This document shows, one piece after another, positions 1-12,441 of a stretch of DNA of 64,000 bases. This DNA is from Phoronis australis. Its lineage: Eukaryota > Phoronida > Phoronidae. The notes below the pieces were generated by a model, which saw only the letters and a list, made by a program, of their open reading frames with translations, made no database searches and was not told the DNA's origin. The stretch spans positions 423,950-487,949 of the forward strand of contig NMRA01000075.1 in the NCBI GenBank assembly GCA_002633005.1, written 5' to 3'. The position numbers and the translations under genes are program-made. Every line of letters begins with the position of its first letter. Position 1 is the first letter of the stretch.

Positions 1-382
1 TCTGTGACCGAACGTTAGATGGCGTTACAAGTTGATGCATTGGGATTCGCGATTCCTCTAAAAGGTTTTATATTAAGCCACCGGTTGTCGAGGTTACCGA
101 ATTGTGTTGTTGCACGGGTCGCAAAAAAAAACTTAACGTCGCACGGAAACCTAACACAGAGTAACTCTTTCCATTGTCCATGAATACTTACCAGGCAGAG
201 AAAGAATACTTACCACGAGTGGTAAGTTCCATTCGTGTGGCTCGGCGAGTTCCTTTTGTAGGTGTGGTGTTTCGTGGACAGTGAATTAGGGTTATCTTTC
301 CGTGGAAGAGGTTCCATTCTATCTTAAGTTTTCAGGTGTCCATTGATTACTAACTCTCATTTACAGATGTTTTTGTTTGTAG
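1..382. other. Intron upstream of first visible nrf-6-like exon
   Basis: No coding exon is recognised here. It lies directly upstream of an exon that begins inside a protein domain, so it is most simply the 3' part of an intron whose 5' part is outside the window. The acceptor is the TAG ending at 382. A repeated TACCA and TTACCA texture is seen near 190-225, but nothing further can be assigned. Confidence 0.5.
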
Positions 383-506
383 ATCGGGAGGCGATGTTTG
401 GTCAATACTGTACGTGGTACCTTGGAGCCGCGCCAGTGCCTACATGGTCGGGGTTTTACTCGGTTACATTCTGTACAAATACAAGGACAAGATCAAGCTC
501 AACTGG
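383..506 (+). CDS. nrf-6-like acyltransferase, exon a (gene 5' end lies outside window)
   Basis: First visible exon of a multi-pass membrane protein of the nose-resistant-to-fluoxetine family (acyltransferase type 3, named after C. elegans nrf-6, a gene needed for gut handling of lipids and drugs). One base completes a split codon, then 41 codons run to a GTAAGA donor. The translation holds YVVPWSRASAYMVGVLLGY, matching the family's usual Y..PW.R...Y.VG...GY block: an extracellular or lumenal loop followed by a membrane helix, then a basic stretch (KYKDKIKLN). The exon ends in phase 0, matching the next exon. The four exons together give about 193 residues, only the C-terminal third or less of a family member; the N-terminal NRF domain must lie upstream. 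Substrate is not known for most of this family, and the sequence does not show it. Family call firm, function inferred. Confidence 0.88.
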
Positions 507-1823
507 GTAAGACATTACGGCAAGTGGTCCAAATACCTATTACAGGTAGACTCCGTTTAAAAAGACCGTAAACCCCGTTTATGGATGTTTCCTGCAAATT
601 TGATCCTGTTCCCTGCCACCTGCGCCGTTAGTACATGTACCTGCCTCGAGATATAAACAAGATGACAGCTAAACCACCTCCTGACTGTGCTTGCAAAGTG
701 TACCAAGTGGTTCAAGCTACGTGGCGGTTCGCCGCAGACGAGGAATAACTCACCCAATCCGTTAGTAACGCTGGCCGATTACGAGTTTTGAAACTTGCTT
801 AATTCTTTTGAGGGTGAACTACGGCTGCACATCAATTATTTCTTTGCATAAAAATTCAAGTAACTTTGTCAAAGTTAATATCAGTTAATATGAAAACAGA
901 TTTCAGTATCCTCTAAACATTAAAAATGAATTTCTCTGGTTATCGTCACGTGACGCTGTTCCGCATGATGTGTTTGTAGTTATGGCGTCATCATTACGGC
1001 GTTTTACCGTTGCTCCCGGCTTGTTGTATTCTATAGCCCAACAACAAGTTGTGAAGTTTACCCCTGTAGCCAATATCTTACTGATTAACTCCATTCTGGC
1101 ATTTATGGTTGGAGGGCCAGCTCTCTTTTGTTTGATAATTGCTCTAATCTCCAGTAAAATCTTATCTAGCCCGATTGGGCTTAAGTTATAACATATTTGA
1201 ACATAAACTGAAATCCTCGTCAAATGGTGATCATGTTTAGTTTTTAAATTACCAAAATCGCCCAACTACATTTGTATAACTGAAGTCACGACAATCTATT
1301 CTTTCGAAATGTACCCTTTACGTCTGGCAAAGTCACTGAACGGGAGAACGTCGTCACGTGGGCAGGGTTCCGTAGATTTGCCTTGATCCGCTTGGCACGT
1401 GAATTTGCAAACCATTCTTATTTCAGCACTGGTTTGAACTGCTTATCTGAATATTCACACCATCGACATCTTTATACTGTGATGTCTATGATTCACACCA
1501 AACAAATGGCGAATCTACCAAGGTATAGTCTGGAGTTCCTCACAGAAAGTATTCCACTGTCCTTGAAAGGATTCAAGAAGTCCACGTGACCATTAATTAT
1601 ACGCCCTAATTGGTCGGATATATGGAGTTTTCAATTGTGAAATGACGCTTCGTGTTTACACGAAGAGTGGTCGCTCAACGATAATGTATAACACAAAATC
1701 TGGAAAAAACGTGTCCCTGTTTCCCCAAATTTTTAATATCCAGTAAGTAATGGAAAACAGCTCTACCTGTTGGATATAGTGGCAAGCTCATCAACCTCAC
1801 ACATGTAACGTGTTGTGTTTCAG
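507..1823 (+). other. Intron, nrf-6-like gene
   Basis: Runs from a GTAAGA donor to a TGTTTCAG acceptor. The open frames in it are short, have no recognised motif and are not bounded by matching splice sites. No repeat family seen elsewhere in the window is evident. Confidence 0.7.
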
Positions 1824-2010
1824 TCTCTTAGTCTCCTGCTGTGGCTTGTGGCTGCCTCTTTTTGCATTGGCACCCTGTACGGCCTGCACAGCGTGTATAG
1901 CGGCACCAAGATAACCGTCGCAGTTGCGGCAATCTACAACGCGTTGTGGCGTTTCACGTGGAGCCTTGGCGTGGCTTGGGTCATCCTTGCGTGTTGCACC
2001 GGGCACGGAG
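1824..2010 (+). CDS. nrf-6-like acyltransferase, exon b
   Basis: 187 bases: 62 full codons plus a G that begins a split glycine codon. Phase 0 at the 5' side and phase 1 at the 3' side agree with both neighbours, and both splice sites are good (TTTCAG, GTAAGT). The protein is two hydrophobic helices (SLLLWLVAASFCIGTLYGL and a later one through WSLGVAWVILACCTG) linked by a short loop with ALWRFTWSLG, the spot where family members usually have an ALxR..W.LG motif. It ends with the G-x-G of the next conserved block. Confidence 0.92.
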
Positions 2011-3230
2011 GTAAGTTAAGATATGGGCTCGAAGCATTCCGTAGACGCAAGAGCCTCGCGCATACGCGAAGTCATACGCGAGTTTTTGGTAAGTTTTACA
2101 GACGAAGCACACGATCACATTAGCTTTACCTGCATAATTGACCTATCGCCAGGATTTTGAGTGACGGCTTAACTGACCATTTAGAACGCAGCATTATTGA
2201 CACACCTTCGTTTCCAAGCCGCCATTTTACCCGACAAACAACATGTTGCTGGGCAAAACTTATTGTTTGTTACTCGACATTACGCAAGGTGGCGGAGCTT
2301 GCGATAGGTCAATTCTTTCGTCTCCGTAACGGACCTTGCGTTTCCATTTGGCCGGTTCCCTAACAAAACTTTCGATAACTGCGTTTTTGAGGCCGAACTG
2401 CTGGAACATTGGATGTTTAACGACACTCACTATTTAGGTGTAACTGAGCATTGGGCAATACTATAACTTTTAATTTGCCTGATGAGTTTTTACAAGATGT
2501 GTTGTTGCTTCATTAATTTAGCGGTGGACCGAGTACCCCCATTGCCTAATAGTAGTATCGTCCGATTGTTGAGCACGTGCTTTGAACAACAGCGGTGTTG
2601 GCTTTGAACTCAAAAAGAAATATATGAGAAGACCTGTAAATCATTAGCATGTGTTTGGTTGCCTAACTACATGTAAGTTCAAAGTAGTCAGTAAGAAGAC
2701 CTGTCAATCCTTAGCACGTGCTTGGTTGCCTACAATCAAGTGCTTCCCTTGAAAATACACCGCGAACTAGCGGAGTCTTGTTTGATATGGCTTTTCTCTC
2801 AAGAAACTTGCCTTACTGAACGCACGCCTACCTGTAGGGAATACCTTAGTTCTTAGAGATGACCAGCAGCGACCGAGGCACGTAAAAACCCACTCACGAT
2901 CAGGATCACACCACTGTATCGTGTGCGCAGGCCGTCGAAGTCCGTTACTTCAATCCCCTGACCTATATTTTAACTGATATGCTTGAAGTCCGACGTGAAT
3001 GTAGCTCTGTCAGGGTAAAATTGGTCCTGCGTGCAGAAACCAACAACTCCTGACTTTTCAAAACTTCGATTTTAACCGCCCATGCACGGCTTACCGCCCA
3101 CCCCCTGTTTTTTCGATTCCCAATTTAAGCGCCCTAGGTGGTAACGCGGACGAGTACGGCACTTTGGAATGTTTCCTAGTATGACGTTAGACAAAAGACA
3201 AAACTGAGTGCGAAATGTGCTAAGCTTACT
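2011..3230 (+). other. Intron segment, nrf-6-like gene
   Basis: First part of a 3.1 kb intron, before a repeat insertion at 3231. It includes a pair of related lines around 2600-2740 in which AGAAGACCTGTAAATC and the following TTAGCAYGTG text recur about 70 bases apart, an imperfect short duplication. No exon is recognised. Confidence 0.6.
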
Positions 3231-4855
3231 GAAAGAGAATGCCACCCAGAAAAGTAGATCGAGTAGTTCCACTCGATAACAGCAGTTCAGTTGTTTTACC
3301 TGACACATAACGGCAGACGGAGGTGTTGAAATACACCAATGACGTAATCGGTTCGAGCGCAGTCTGTTCAACCGTTCACAACATGCTTACTGGTGTCAAC
3401 TTATCCCTTGAATTCATCGTTTTACACCAATAAATCATCAAATTCGATGTAAACCTCTTACAAATACATCGAGTTCTTGAACAAACGTGTTGTTTTATTT
3501 CACTGTTACGGATTTATAGGTATTTGAACGTACCGTAGCCTACATAGTTCGGGAGGCCAATTTGCCATGGTCGCGGGAAATTGGGTCTGTTTGGTGATAA
3601 ATTCGAATCATTCTTCCGTGAAATACAGACGGGGAACATAGCTGTGTGATGTACTGTTAGACTTGCGATTTTTTCAGTTCTAAACCCACAAAACGCTTGT
3701 TATCCCAGCCAGTGTCTCGGAACACGATCAAGCCCGTCGCGGCCGCCGGGACTGGATATCAAGAACATAAACCAGCTTAAGTTGGAAACTAAACCTCCAG
3801 AGACTATAATAGTGAGCCAAACTAATAATGTGCGCGTAATTATTTAGGTGAATTAGCCGCGAAACTGAACATCTACTTACTTGTCAGGTGCCGCGAACTC
3901 AGGTTCCCCTTCCACAGAACCGTCACGGCAAAGGTTGTACAGTAACACTGATTTGAATAATGTATTTGTATATCTAAATAAAGATTCCCCATAGCATATC
4001 AAATCGAGTTATTGTTTCACAACAGCTTTCTGTCAGCAAGCACTGGATTAGCATGCGCTCACATGGCCTCGGTGCTCGGTAAATTACCTTTATTGCACCT
4101 TAAGCCAGTAACACACTGGTTTATTCATTGCTGGCTTCTCAAAACATTTGCACTCATCTATACTCCAAAGGCATTACAAATTGTATGTAATGAGACAGAC
4201 TTTGTTTCAGTTTTATATAAGCATTGGTTAGGGTGAGAATAATTCATTTTGAAACAGAATGCAGAATAATAAACGTCTACATGGCAACTCGCCCGGCGCC
4301 AATCCCGACTTAGTCGAGAGCTTATCCGGCGAAGACTTCACTGGTCGGATCGTTAGGTTTTACAAGCTATCAGTTCGAACCGGAATACACTGGTCAAGAA
4401 ATACTAGAGAGGCGCCGTGAACATGCACAGGCAACGGAACGTATGGAAAGTTCTTTGGTAAGCCAGAATTCGTCAGAGATGTCACTGTCGACGAAATGAC
4501 AGCCACAGACACACAGATGTTTCACGGCCTCATATTGTTATTAACAGGGTACTTTTCATTCTTCACTACCGCGATCCACTTCCTAAGCATTTCGTGCTCC
4601 CGAGGAAGTCGAAAAAAACGATCTACACTCTTTCTTCGCAGCTTCACAGTTCGAACAAACGGGAACGATGCACCGCAGAATAGCGGTATTCAATCTGCAA
4701 ATGAACCACTGACGTCGTTGCGTTGTTTCTCTCCTTCCTCACAGGTTAACGCGACACCTCTGGGCAAGGTGAGGTCGACCGTATAAGAGGCGATGTGGAT
4801 ATAGACCGATTAAGGCGGTAAAAAAGACTAATTAAATTGGGTGGTATTCTCCTTT
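3231..4855. mobile_element. 1.6 kb dispersed repeat, copy 1 (inverted-repeat ends)
   Basis: Nearly the whole segment reappears at 45685-47362 in the same orientation. The ends are inverted repeats: GAGAATGCCACCC at the left and its complement GGGTGGTATTCTCC at the right, so it looks like a DNA-transposon-type element, non-autonomous because no transposase is visible. A 3-bp flank ACT is present on both sides (3228-3230 and 4857-4859 if the element runs one base further), but the second copy does not show the same, so the target-site duplication is unproven. It sits within the intron between the second and third nrf-6-like exons. Confidence 0.7.
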
Positions 4856-5124
4856 GACTCATTCTTATTGAATTGTCGTTCATCCGCTCTCGAAATAACC
4901 CCCAAAGGACGCGACACCTGACGGAGTTCAATACCACTACAAATCGCTGTACGAGCACTGAGTTTCTTGTTATTGTTCGAGGTAAAACATTTTCACTGAC
5001 GTGAACTATTGATTGGGGCTGACCTTTTTGCAATAACCAGCTGGTGGGCAAGATGGCTTCTTGTGTTGTAGGGCCAATACAACAGGCCTGTGACAATCTA
5101 CATGTACGTTTGTTTTGTTGGCAG

Positions 5125-5267
5125 GCGTGATCAACGAGTTTCTTTCCTGGAGCGGTTTTGTTCCCTTGGCTCGACTGACCTACTGCGCCTACTTGGTACA
5201 TCCGATCCTCATGAACGTGTTTTTCCTGGGTCAGCCCCAGTTGATCATGATCAATCACGTCAATTTG
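5125..5267 (+). CDS. nrf-6-like acyltransferase, exon c
   Basis: 143 bases. Two bases complete the split glycine codon, then 47 codons run to a GTAAGT donor at phase 0. It carries the most recognisable block of the family: FLSWSGFVPLARLTYCAYLV followed by HPI, that is, the conserved W..F.PL.RLTYCAYLVHP segment close to the C-terminus, then a stretch with QPQLIMINHVNL. The acceptor is GTTGGCAG. There are no frameshifts or stops. Confidence 0.94.
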
Positions 5268-6110
5268 GTAAGTACATGTACCTTCTGTGAAATCAACCAA
5301 CGTACTAAAACGCAAATTTCAACAAGTAAAAGTGACATAAGGCTTTAGTCCGAAATTTGGTCTTGCGCTCCGCAAAACTTTTTCTGAAAAATGATAAAAT
5401 CCACTTGCGCAAAAATCCAAAGTCCTCAAAAATGTATACATAACTATTGGTTACTTAGATAATTTTAAAAATTATTTCTAGACAGTGATGCGCTCATAAC
5501 TTGTTGAATGAACTTTTTTCAGCAATTGTCAAGTGGGAGCTTAAGTTCAAATTTCTGCCTTAAAGTGCTTTTTCAAAAAACCGCCATTTACCTTGTTTTG
5601 ACATGTGACTCCATTGTCAGCGTCATAAACCTTTCCTGTCTAGCACTGTATATGACAATAGAAAACTCAAGATCCCAAAAAATGAGGAAACAGAAGAAAA
5701 GCGGATTAAATTGATAGTTTCTTTAGTTAGCTCCTTGGACATGAGTGTGAACTTACCCATTGCGAGTTTCTTGTACAAACTTGTGCCAAATCCGCGCGTC
5801 TCTGAATTCGCGAATGAATGTCAGTGAAAAGAACCCCAGCGTGCTCAAATACTGAGTTGTCACAGACATCACAAACGCAACGCCTCACCATTCTTCATTG
5901 TACCAAAAGCCATGGTAAAACGAGCAGCAATATCTGACGACTTTTCACACTAAACACAATGAAGGGTGACTAATTTTGGTTTTCCCGATTCCACGTAACA
6001 TGTATCGACCAATAAATGCTCGTAACTCGAGATCATATCAGTCTGGTAATGGTGACTTGACACCTTTTTGATAGAAGTACTCAGCATGTCCTAATCTTCA
6101 TGTTTTGATG
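5268..6110 (+). other. Intron segment, nrf-6-like gene
   Basis: AT-rich intron sequence with no exon-like reading frame between splice sites and no repeat shared with other parts of the window that I could recognise. Confidence 0.6.
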
Positions 6111-6230
6111 GACTTCGACGGTTCCGCCGGGTCAACCTGCCAAGACATCTGATTGGTTTTGTGTGACGACTTCCGGCTTACTAACCAATCAGACGTCTTT
6201 GCCGGTTGACGCGGCGGAACCACCGAAGTT
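6111..6230. mobile_element. 120-bp palindromic MITE, copy 1
   Basis: The two halves (about 6111-6158 and 6183-6230) are inverted repeats with only a handful of mismatches, sharing GGTTCCGCCG near the tip and CTGATTGGTT near the centre. A diverged copy lies 570 bases downstream in the same intron. It has no coding capacity. Confidence 0.65.
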
Positions 6231-6802
6231 CATGAGTGTAACCAATGACCCATGCAGTGACAAATATAGGCATGTCAGTCACTGCTATTTGCAAGGCTGG
6301 CAATCTCATATCGAATGTAACGCAAAACCATCTTACTATGTGAGATTTAAAACAATGCATTGTCTAGGCAAATATTTCATGAATAGTTAGTATCCCACGT
6401 GTTTTTATCCAGTCTCTGACTCGGGATGCGATGCTCAAATCGTTCGTTAGTACTGGACAGAGGTCACCACACAAATATTCCCTAAGATGAAAATAGGTTG
6501 CGTAAGTTATAAGTCTGGATGTGTGTAGAAGAATACCACTTGTGTTAATTTGCAGAGCGTACCAAGACCTTCGGGTGCAGTACTTAAGTGACCCCTTTTG
6601 TCATTCCCCCACAACATCTACATTTGAATCTCTCATGAGAACTCCTGGTACCCCGCTTTATTCCTCCACCATGCTCTCAAGCGTGACAATTTACTAATCC
6701 AGTCTGTAACGCACCTGGCAATGTAGGTATTTACTTTGGACCTGTGACCATTTGCACAAATTTCAATAAAGATACAAAAATAACACAGTAGTTGTACTTG
6801 CC

Positions 6803-6896
6803 TTCACCTGTTCCGTCAGGTCAACTAGGCCAAGACATGTGATTCGTTTTGACGACGCTTTCCGGCTTATAAACCAATCAGATGTCCTAGCCTGTT
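6803..6896. mobile_element. Palindromic MITE, diverged copy 2
   Basis: It matches the element at 6111-6230 in order and orientation: GTTCCGTCAGGTCAAC, then GCCAAGACATGTGATT, then ACGACGCTTTCCGGCTTA, then AACCAATCAGATGTC. The outer parts of the terminal repeats are eroded. It also sits in the last intron of the nrf-6-like gene. Confidence 0.55.
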
Positions 6897-7146
6897 TACA
6901 CGATGCTCGCTGGTCCCCGCAGTGCTTAGCCTGCACGCTGGCTACTGACCACCTAGCGGCACGCAGGGACCCAGTGAGGACACGTGAAGCCATTACATGT
7001 AAGTGCAGAATGTACTATACGAATAGAATTGTGAAAAGGACGGCGTCAGTGACAACCCTTGCGCCGTTCCCGAGTCAAGAAGAGTGGTTAACCCAAATAC
7101 CGTAGCAGCTTCGACAATTTGTTCTGTATTTGTTTTATTGTTGCAG

Positions 7147-7275
7147 ATTTACTACTATTTCGCGTTCTTGGTGGCTTCATATGGCGCCGCATTTGCCACA
7201 TCTCTTGTGTTCGAGTCGCCTTGGTTGGGTATCGAGAAAACATTGCTTGGACTGGCACTGAAGAAGAAAAAATAG
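7147..7275 (+). CDS. nrf-6-like acyltransferase, terminal exon d
   Basis: Acceptor TTGTTGCAG, then 42 codons and a TAG stop at 7273-7275. It encodes the last membrane helix (YYYFAFLVASYGAAFATSLV), the family's FE.P..G.EK segment (FESPWLGIEKTLLG) and a lysine-rich cytosolic tail, KKKK. That terminal E.P..xEK signature is typical of invertebrate nrf-6-like proteins. The KKKK end could act as a dilysine-type ER retrieval signal, which is inference only. Phases agree with the previous exon. Confidence 0.94.
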   Translation: MYYYFAFLVASYGAAFATSLVFESPWLGIEKTLLGLALKKKK

Positions 7276-7871
7276 ATGAACAAGGAAGTGGTTTTTACTG
7301 TGGGACAATCTGGACAATTTCTGGGACATCCTCATTTTATACATGGAGTGTTACACTCGATCCTCGATGCTGTGGCGGATTTTTCCCAATTCGAAACACT
7401 TAGGTATTTTCGAAGCCTCGACAGTTGAGACTGCGAAAATCAAACCGAGGTGTTTCCGATTCAGTTTGTCGTGCTGATGAATGTCGGGAATGTTAGCACG
7501 AGCCATCCCCATACCAAGATTACGCGTGACTGCCGGGAAAGCGTTGCGAATTGCACATGGCTATGCTTAGGGTGTGAAAAAAGTCAGTGTGGGTAGCCCA
7601 TGCATCTCGCAATCGCAAAATGCCCTTATTATTTTTAGTGACATGCATTGTATGTGGGTTTTGGTTTGTTGGCGCTTAAACACAGTTGTCTTGGATTTAA
7701 AACTTGTATAAAAGTTACACTGATGACATTACTGATCGATTTTGTAATAACATGTGAATTTTGATACATGATTTATGCCTTTTTAACAAGTATTCGAGGG
7801 GTTAGAATATTGATGTTTGGCATGGATATCTGAAAGCATATTTTAGTTTACAATTGATTTTTCATACATGC
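7276..7871 (+). other. 3' UTR and spacer after nrf-6-like gene
   Basis: Follows the stop codon. I find no clear AATAAA close by, so the transcript end is unplaced. No other feature seen. Confidence 0.4.
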
Positions 7872-8013
7872 CAGTGGCAGATTTAAGGGAAGCCAAGAGG
7901 GCCATGTCCTCCCCTAAAATTATCCCAGATTCCATTTAGCAGTTTCGGGGGTGCGAATGTCTGACGGGCAAAATCCTTGGCCCCCCTAATTCAAAATCTT
8001 GTATCCGCCCCTA
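7872..8013 (+). mobile_element. hAT-like MITE, family GGCGGAT (copy 1)
   Basis: A ~140-bp repeat beginning CAGTGGCAGATTTAAGG and ending GTATCCGCCCCTA. Related copies occur at 12300-12441, 21635-21785, 28528-28622 and 52582-52733. Shared inner landmarks are CCAGATTCCATTTAGCAG, then GTGCGAATGTCTGACGGGC, then CAAAATC. Ends of the form CAG(T/G)GGCGGAT are typical of hAT-type MITEs. No clean 8-bp duplication was found at this copy. Confidence 0.7.
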
Positions 8014-9830
8014 ATCATGGCAAATGCTTGTTGCATCAGTGCCAATCCACCAGCGTGAGAAAAAATGCAAATTTCAATGCAATCGACTCTCAAATTCTGG
8101 AGCAAGGGCTCAGTTAATTACGTGTTCTTTTATTAAAAAAATTGGGGAGTAAAAAAATTTCAAACCCTTGACGTGATCATTGCTAATCATTCTCTCAGAA
8201 ATCAGCGCACGTATGTGTCTTTGATCCCTAATGGATTCAAGTATATGAGGTACACGTATGGTGGGATATTCATGTAATACATGTGACGACCAACAGCGTG
8301 AACGTTAGTTCGCAAAAATGATAACGCTTGCCTTTCAGGTTCTACGTCACATCTTTTAGTAATTTAATGTTTCAAATAATATTATTATTGTTATTATGAT
8401 TATTTTATACTTATTGACACACCAGTAGATGGCGAACTTGGCGACTACCGGTTGGAAGGATAGGGTGAAAGTGTTGTCGATCGGGTGGTGATTTCGTGGC
8501 TTTCTAAACATGCCGGAAGCCAGCAAGTGAGCAAAATCGTTCCATGATAATAGAACGCGAAGCGACATTAATCCCGTGCTACATTTGGAAAGCAAATTTT
8601 GATTTAACTGACACCGTGACTTGAAATGTTATGACCTGGGACTGAAGACTTAGCAAACCGTCAGTTCTTCCCGAAACCTAAAGACGACTTCTAAACGGAG
8701 TAACTTAAAAGGCCACTACAACTGATTTTGTAACGCTAAGTGACCTAAATGGCAGCAAGCTAGGGTTTAATGCCGCTTCAATAAAGTAGTTAATTTGATA
8801 TCTACTCAAGCTATTCAACCCAGAAAAGGAGAAAGCGAGTGTATGCCTGCAGTCCTTATGGAAGGAATGTAAAACTGTACACTGTCTTATTATACACTAC
8901 GTATTGTACGAATATCACAACTTTTGGTTTGCAACAATCCACGATATTGCAGTCGATTAATGACCTGCTGTAGTTGCAAGACATCTCAACGGTTATTGCG
9001 GTGTTAAACAGAAGCTACAGGGTAATCCAAAACAACCAGTGACGTAGAGTATGACTCATACCTGATGATGATTTGAGCTATTAAATCGAAACGTAGATCT
9101 TGAACATCGTTATCGTTTGCGCCATTAGCAACCTATTAAATGCATCTGGCCGAAACCTAATGCCATCAAAACAAATCCATATGGGAAAAATCACAAGAAT
9201 CCACACTTGTCACGATCTGGAGCCGAAAGATTCTCTGCCAAGTTAGAGTTACCGCTTAGTCGAAAGTGAGATTCATTCAGAAACGGTTATATAACAACGC
9301 GGTCTATACACCTGTGCTAAGAGTATCTGACAACTACATGTAACTTGGGTAAACAGTAAACAGACGGCAACGAACACGCAATATCAGAATAATTAAGAAA
9401 ATTACTATACACTGTACAGTAAGAATATTCTGACAATTGGCGAAAACGTTGAAAAACAAACTTCGCCAGGGTGGTTGAAAGTACGAAAACGTGCCGTTAA
9501 ACAGAGCATTTCACGCTGCATCAGAGTAGTCTTGGCAAGACTAATTCGGCTGGAGATTTTCCTTTGAATATAAATGTTTTACCCGGCGGCGTCGGATATT
9601 TGGACCTATTAGAACATGAACGTGACATTATCACACGGGACTGACGTACAATAACGCTATGATCGATGTCTTGTTTTCTCAGTTCACCTGTACTTTTCGT
9701 ACGAGACATGAGCACAATGACATGAACCCCGTTTTCGCCATCAATAGGATGTGTTCCAACAATAACCGAAAGAGGACGCTATGGCAATTAAGTGTTGGAC
9801 GTGGCTGTCCCGAGGCGGTTCACGTTTATC
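8014..9830. other. Intergenic, nothing recognised
   Basis: No exon, RNA gene or shared repeat is recognised. It contains a small ATT-rich stretch around 8375-8410 and ordinary AT-rich text. Confidence 0.4.
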
Positions 9831-9838
9831 AATACAAC

Positions 9839-10521
9839 TAGTGCTGTAGTGGGGCGTCGTAGGCGCAGCCAACCACCTTTTTGCTTTTTAACGTATCGCC
9901 TGCCCACGGCAAGTTACGGTATAGTGAGGCATAAGCGCACGTAGTCGCAGCCAACCACTTTTTTACATTTTATCACAGAAATCACCTTTTTACATTTTAA
10001 CGTAGCGTCTACGCCCCGTAAGGGACGGTATAGTGGGTCGTAGTCTAGATACGATACCTTACGGCATCAATGCGCTACGCTGAGGACAGCATTGTTGCCG
10101 AACATACGGCGCGTGCGACCACCAGGCATACATGTATGCTCGTCGAGTAATGGAATTTTTATTAATATTCCAAGATAAAGAAACAGTTATGGTGTCTCAC
10201 CATATGTGGATGAGGTGGCCAGCATGTGATTTCTGGGCGTTACGCTCCTATTTTCCTGTATAATTGTGCTTGGCCCCTTCAGAGACCGCTTGGAATACAC
10301 ACGCCAGACCTTTGCCTTCGAATATGTGCGGTTGGACCCTCTTTCTCCGACATTCGCAGAGTCTATGCCAGTAAATACCCTCTCGAGGCGTGAGTCAAAA
10401 AGCAGGCCTACAAGTCTGTGAGTCAGGTTTTGCGAGTTCAATGTACTTATAAAATTCCGCTCAAGGCGATACGATGGGCTTTGGGCACCTACTTACCTCT
10501 AATTTTACCACTACAGCACTG
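9839..10521 (+). mobile_element. hAT-type element, 683 bp, with 8-bp target duplication
   Basis: The element has inverted ends of the TAGTGCTGTAG / CTACAGCACTG type and is flanked on both sides by the identical 8-mer AATACAAC (9831-9838 and 10522-10529), the duplication length of the hAT superfamily. The same ends and subterminal text (GGGGCGTAGGCGCACG, CAGCCAACCACC) are seen at 20807-20946 and, inverted and truncated, at 52733-53059. The inside has repeated TTTTACATTTTA-type motifs and no transposase, so it is non-autonomous. Confidence 0.85.
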
Positions 10522-11083
10522 AATACAACGTTCGTTCACTAAAACGAAGTACGGAGTAGAACAAACCAGATACACTCTAACACTGTTCCGCTCATCGATC
10601 AAGTCAATTAAATTCATTCTTTGTGAAAGGTAGTTCCTTGTGCCAGAACTATGCAATTAAAACCGTGATTGACTGCCGGATAATGGCCTATAACCGCACG
10701 TGGTCCCATAGCCATCGCCTTTTCGGTCAATTTACTGTTAATAACGTCTAGGAGATTTCGAATTCCCAGGGGAACGAACCAGTAACCCGATCTTGTACTG
10801 GTCGTTGGGCCCTAAGACGAGTCTTTGTAAGCCAGTCGAGCGTTCACGTCAGTGCTCGCTCTATTGTTCGTGCCGTGTAACCGATATAGTCCTTGACTGT
10901 GTTTAACTATCAATTGCACAGCGCTCAGTTTTCTCTACAGAAAGTGACCCTTACAGTAATACTGTTGAGCACTCTATCCAGTTCACTAGCAAAGGAGTGC
11001 TTGTCGAGTACAAAGAGAAACATTCACGAATCACGAAGCGGAAACGAGAATTGCACTGTCGCCATGGTCGTCGTCATCGCCGT

Positions 11084-11094
11084 CGTCATCATTG

Positions 11095-11177
<83 letters not shown>

Positions 11178-11181
11178 GTCG
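11084..11181 (+). repeat. (CAT/ATC)n microsatellite
   Basis: An almost perfect CAT trinucleotide run, with CGT variants at its edges. It makes artificial poly-Ile, poly-His and poly-Met open frames that should not be read as genes. Confidence 0.95.
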
Positions 11182-11324
11182 AATTCATCATGCAAGCGAT
11201 TTCGTCATCGTCAGACGTCATCCTCATCACGATTGTTTCCATGAATATTATCGTGGCACTACGCAATGGAGTAATAATCATTGTCATTATCGCCCATTAT
11301 TATTATTAGTATGATTCTTCTTCT

Positions 11325-11356
11325 TTATATTATTATTATTATTATTATTATCATTG
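11325..11356 (+). repeat. (ATT)n microsatellite
   Basis: A short ATT run shortly after the CAT repeat. Confidence 0.9.
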
Positions 11357-11399
11357 TTATGTCTACATTTCTTGATATTGTGGAAGTCCGACCCTTACC

Positions 11400-12299
11400 A
11401 AAGTGAAAGTTCAAACTGATCTCAAGATCACTCCATTTTCTGCATTGTATTTTGGTCTCTTTTTACAGGATAATGAACAAAATGGCCCTGAGCTAATACC
11501 GATCAAAGGCATTTATCCGCCTGTGTATGTATCTAATATCAGTTTACATCTCGGGTAGCTCACATCATCCGCATTGATAGGCGGATGGTAACTACTACTG
11601 TCTTAATTATAGAAAATGTACCTGGACGTTTACGTCCAATATTGGTATTAAAGACCCATTCTAATTACCGCACAGACATTAAACAATAACGTTGTCCAGA
11701 ACGATGTCAGACTGACAAAAGTGATCATGTTTTGAAACACGAAAAATATCGTGCCAAATGGCGGGGGTGTCAGTTTATTAAAAATGGTATTGAAACTGAG
11801 CGTAGGACGAAATAATGACTCCATCTTGGTTTATGAAAAAGACCGTATGCAAACTATAGTACGTTAATTTTGAATACTTCGCCTATGATACTGAGGTCCT
11901 TATCGTCAAGTCAGTGTGGGTATCTATCCAAATACCTAACAAAACTAAGTTTAACCTAGTAGAAAGTAGATAGCCTGTAGATTTTAGATTTTTTATGTCG
12001 TGACACTCTACCATTGGCCAGGTCACGCGTCCATACTTACTGAAATTTGGCAATGTAGAAAGGCATTAGAAAGAAAAAAAATCATCTATTACATGACCGA
12101 GTTCCAAGGTGAAAAACGCTGTTGCAATTTTCTTAATTGTCCTTTCGTATTCATTTTGTGCAACGTTCTAGTATTTTCATAATAATCATAAAAATTCCAA
12201 GTTTTTTATAGCCACTCATGCGAAAATGGGTCACTTTAAAACAATTCCTAATTAATGCTATGTTTTGGAAAACAGCCAAATAGGGGCATAAGTGGCACA
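11400..12299. other. Intergenic, nothing recognised
   Basis: AT-rich with no exon or shared repeat recognised. Confidence 0.4.
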
Positions 12300-12441
12300 G
12301 TTGAGGAGGGGAGGAAAGGGAGCATGCCCCCAAATTCTCCCAGATTCCATTTAGCAGTTCGGGGGAGTGAATATTTGACGGGCAAAATCCTCGCCAATAC
12401 TCTGGCCTGCTCCCAACTCAAAATCCTGGATCCGCCCCTGG
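12300..12441 (+). mobile_element. hAT-like MITE, family GGCGGAT (copy 2, 5' end eroded)
   Basis: Shares CCAGATTCCATTTAGCAG, TTTGACGGGCAAAATCC, CCAATACTCTG and the right end AAATCCTGGATCCGCCCCTG with the other copies. The left terminus is not intact. Confidence 0.7.

Noticed and set aside
4365-4385. B-box-like GTTCGAACC text suggesting a tRNA or SINE
   Set aside because: No cloverleaf, no A box at the right distance, and it lies inside the 1.6 kb repeat, whose second copy lacks the exact word.
10893-11314. Open frames with poly-Ile, poly-His and poly-Met
   Set aside because: They are only translations of the CAT trinucleotide repeat in different frames.
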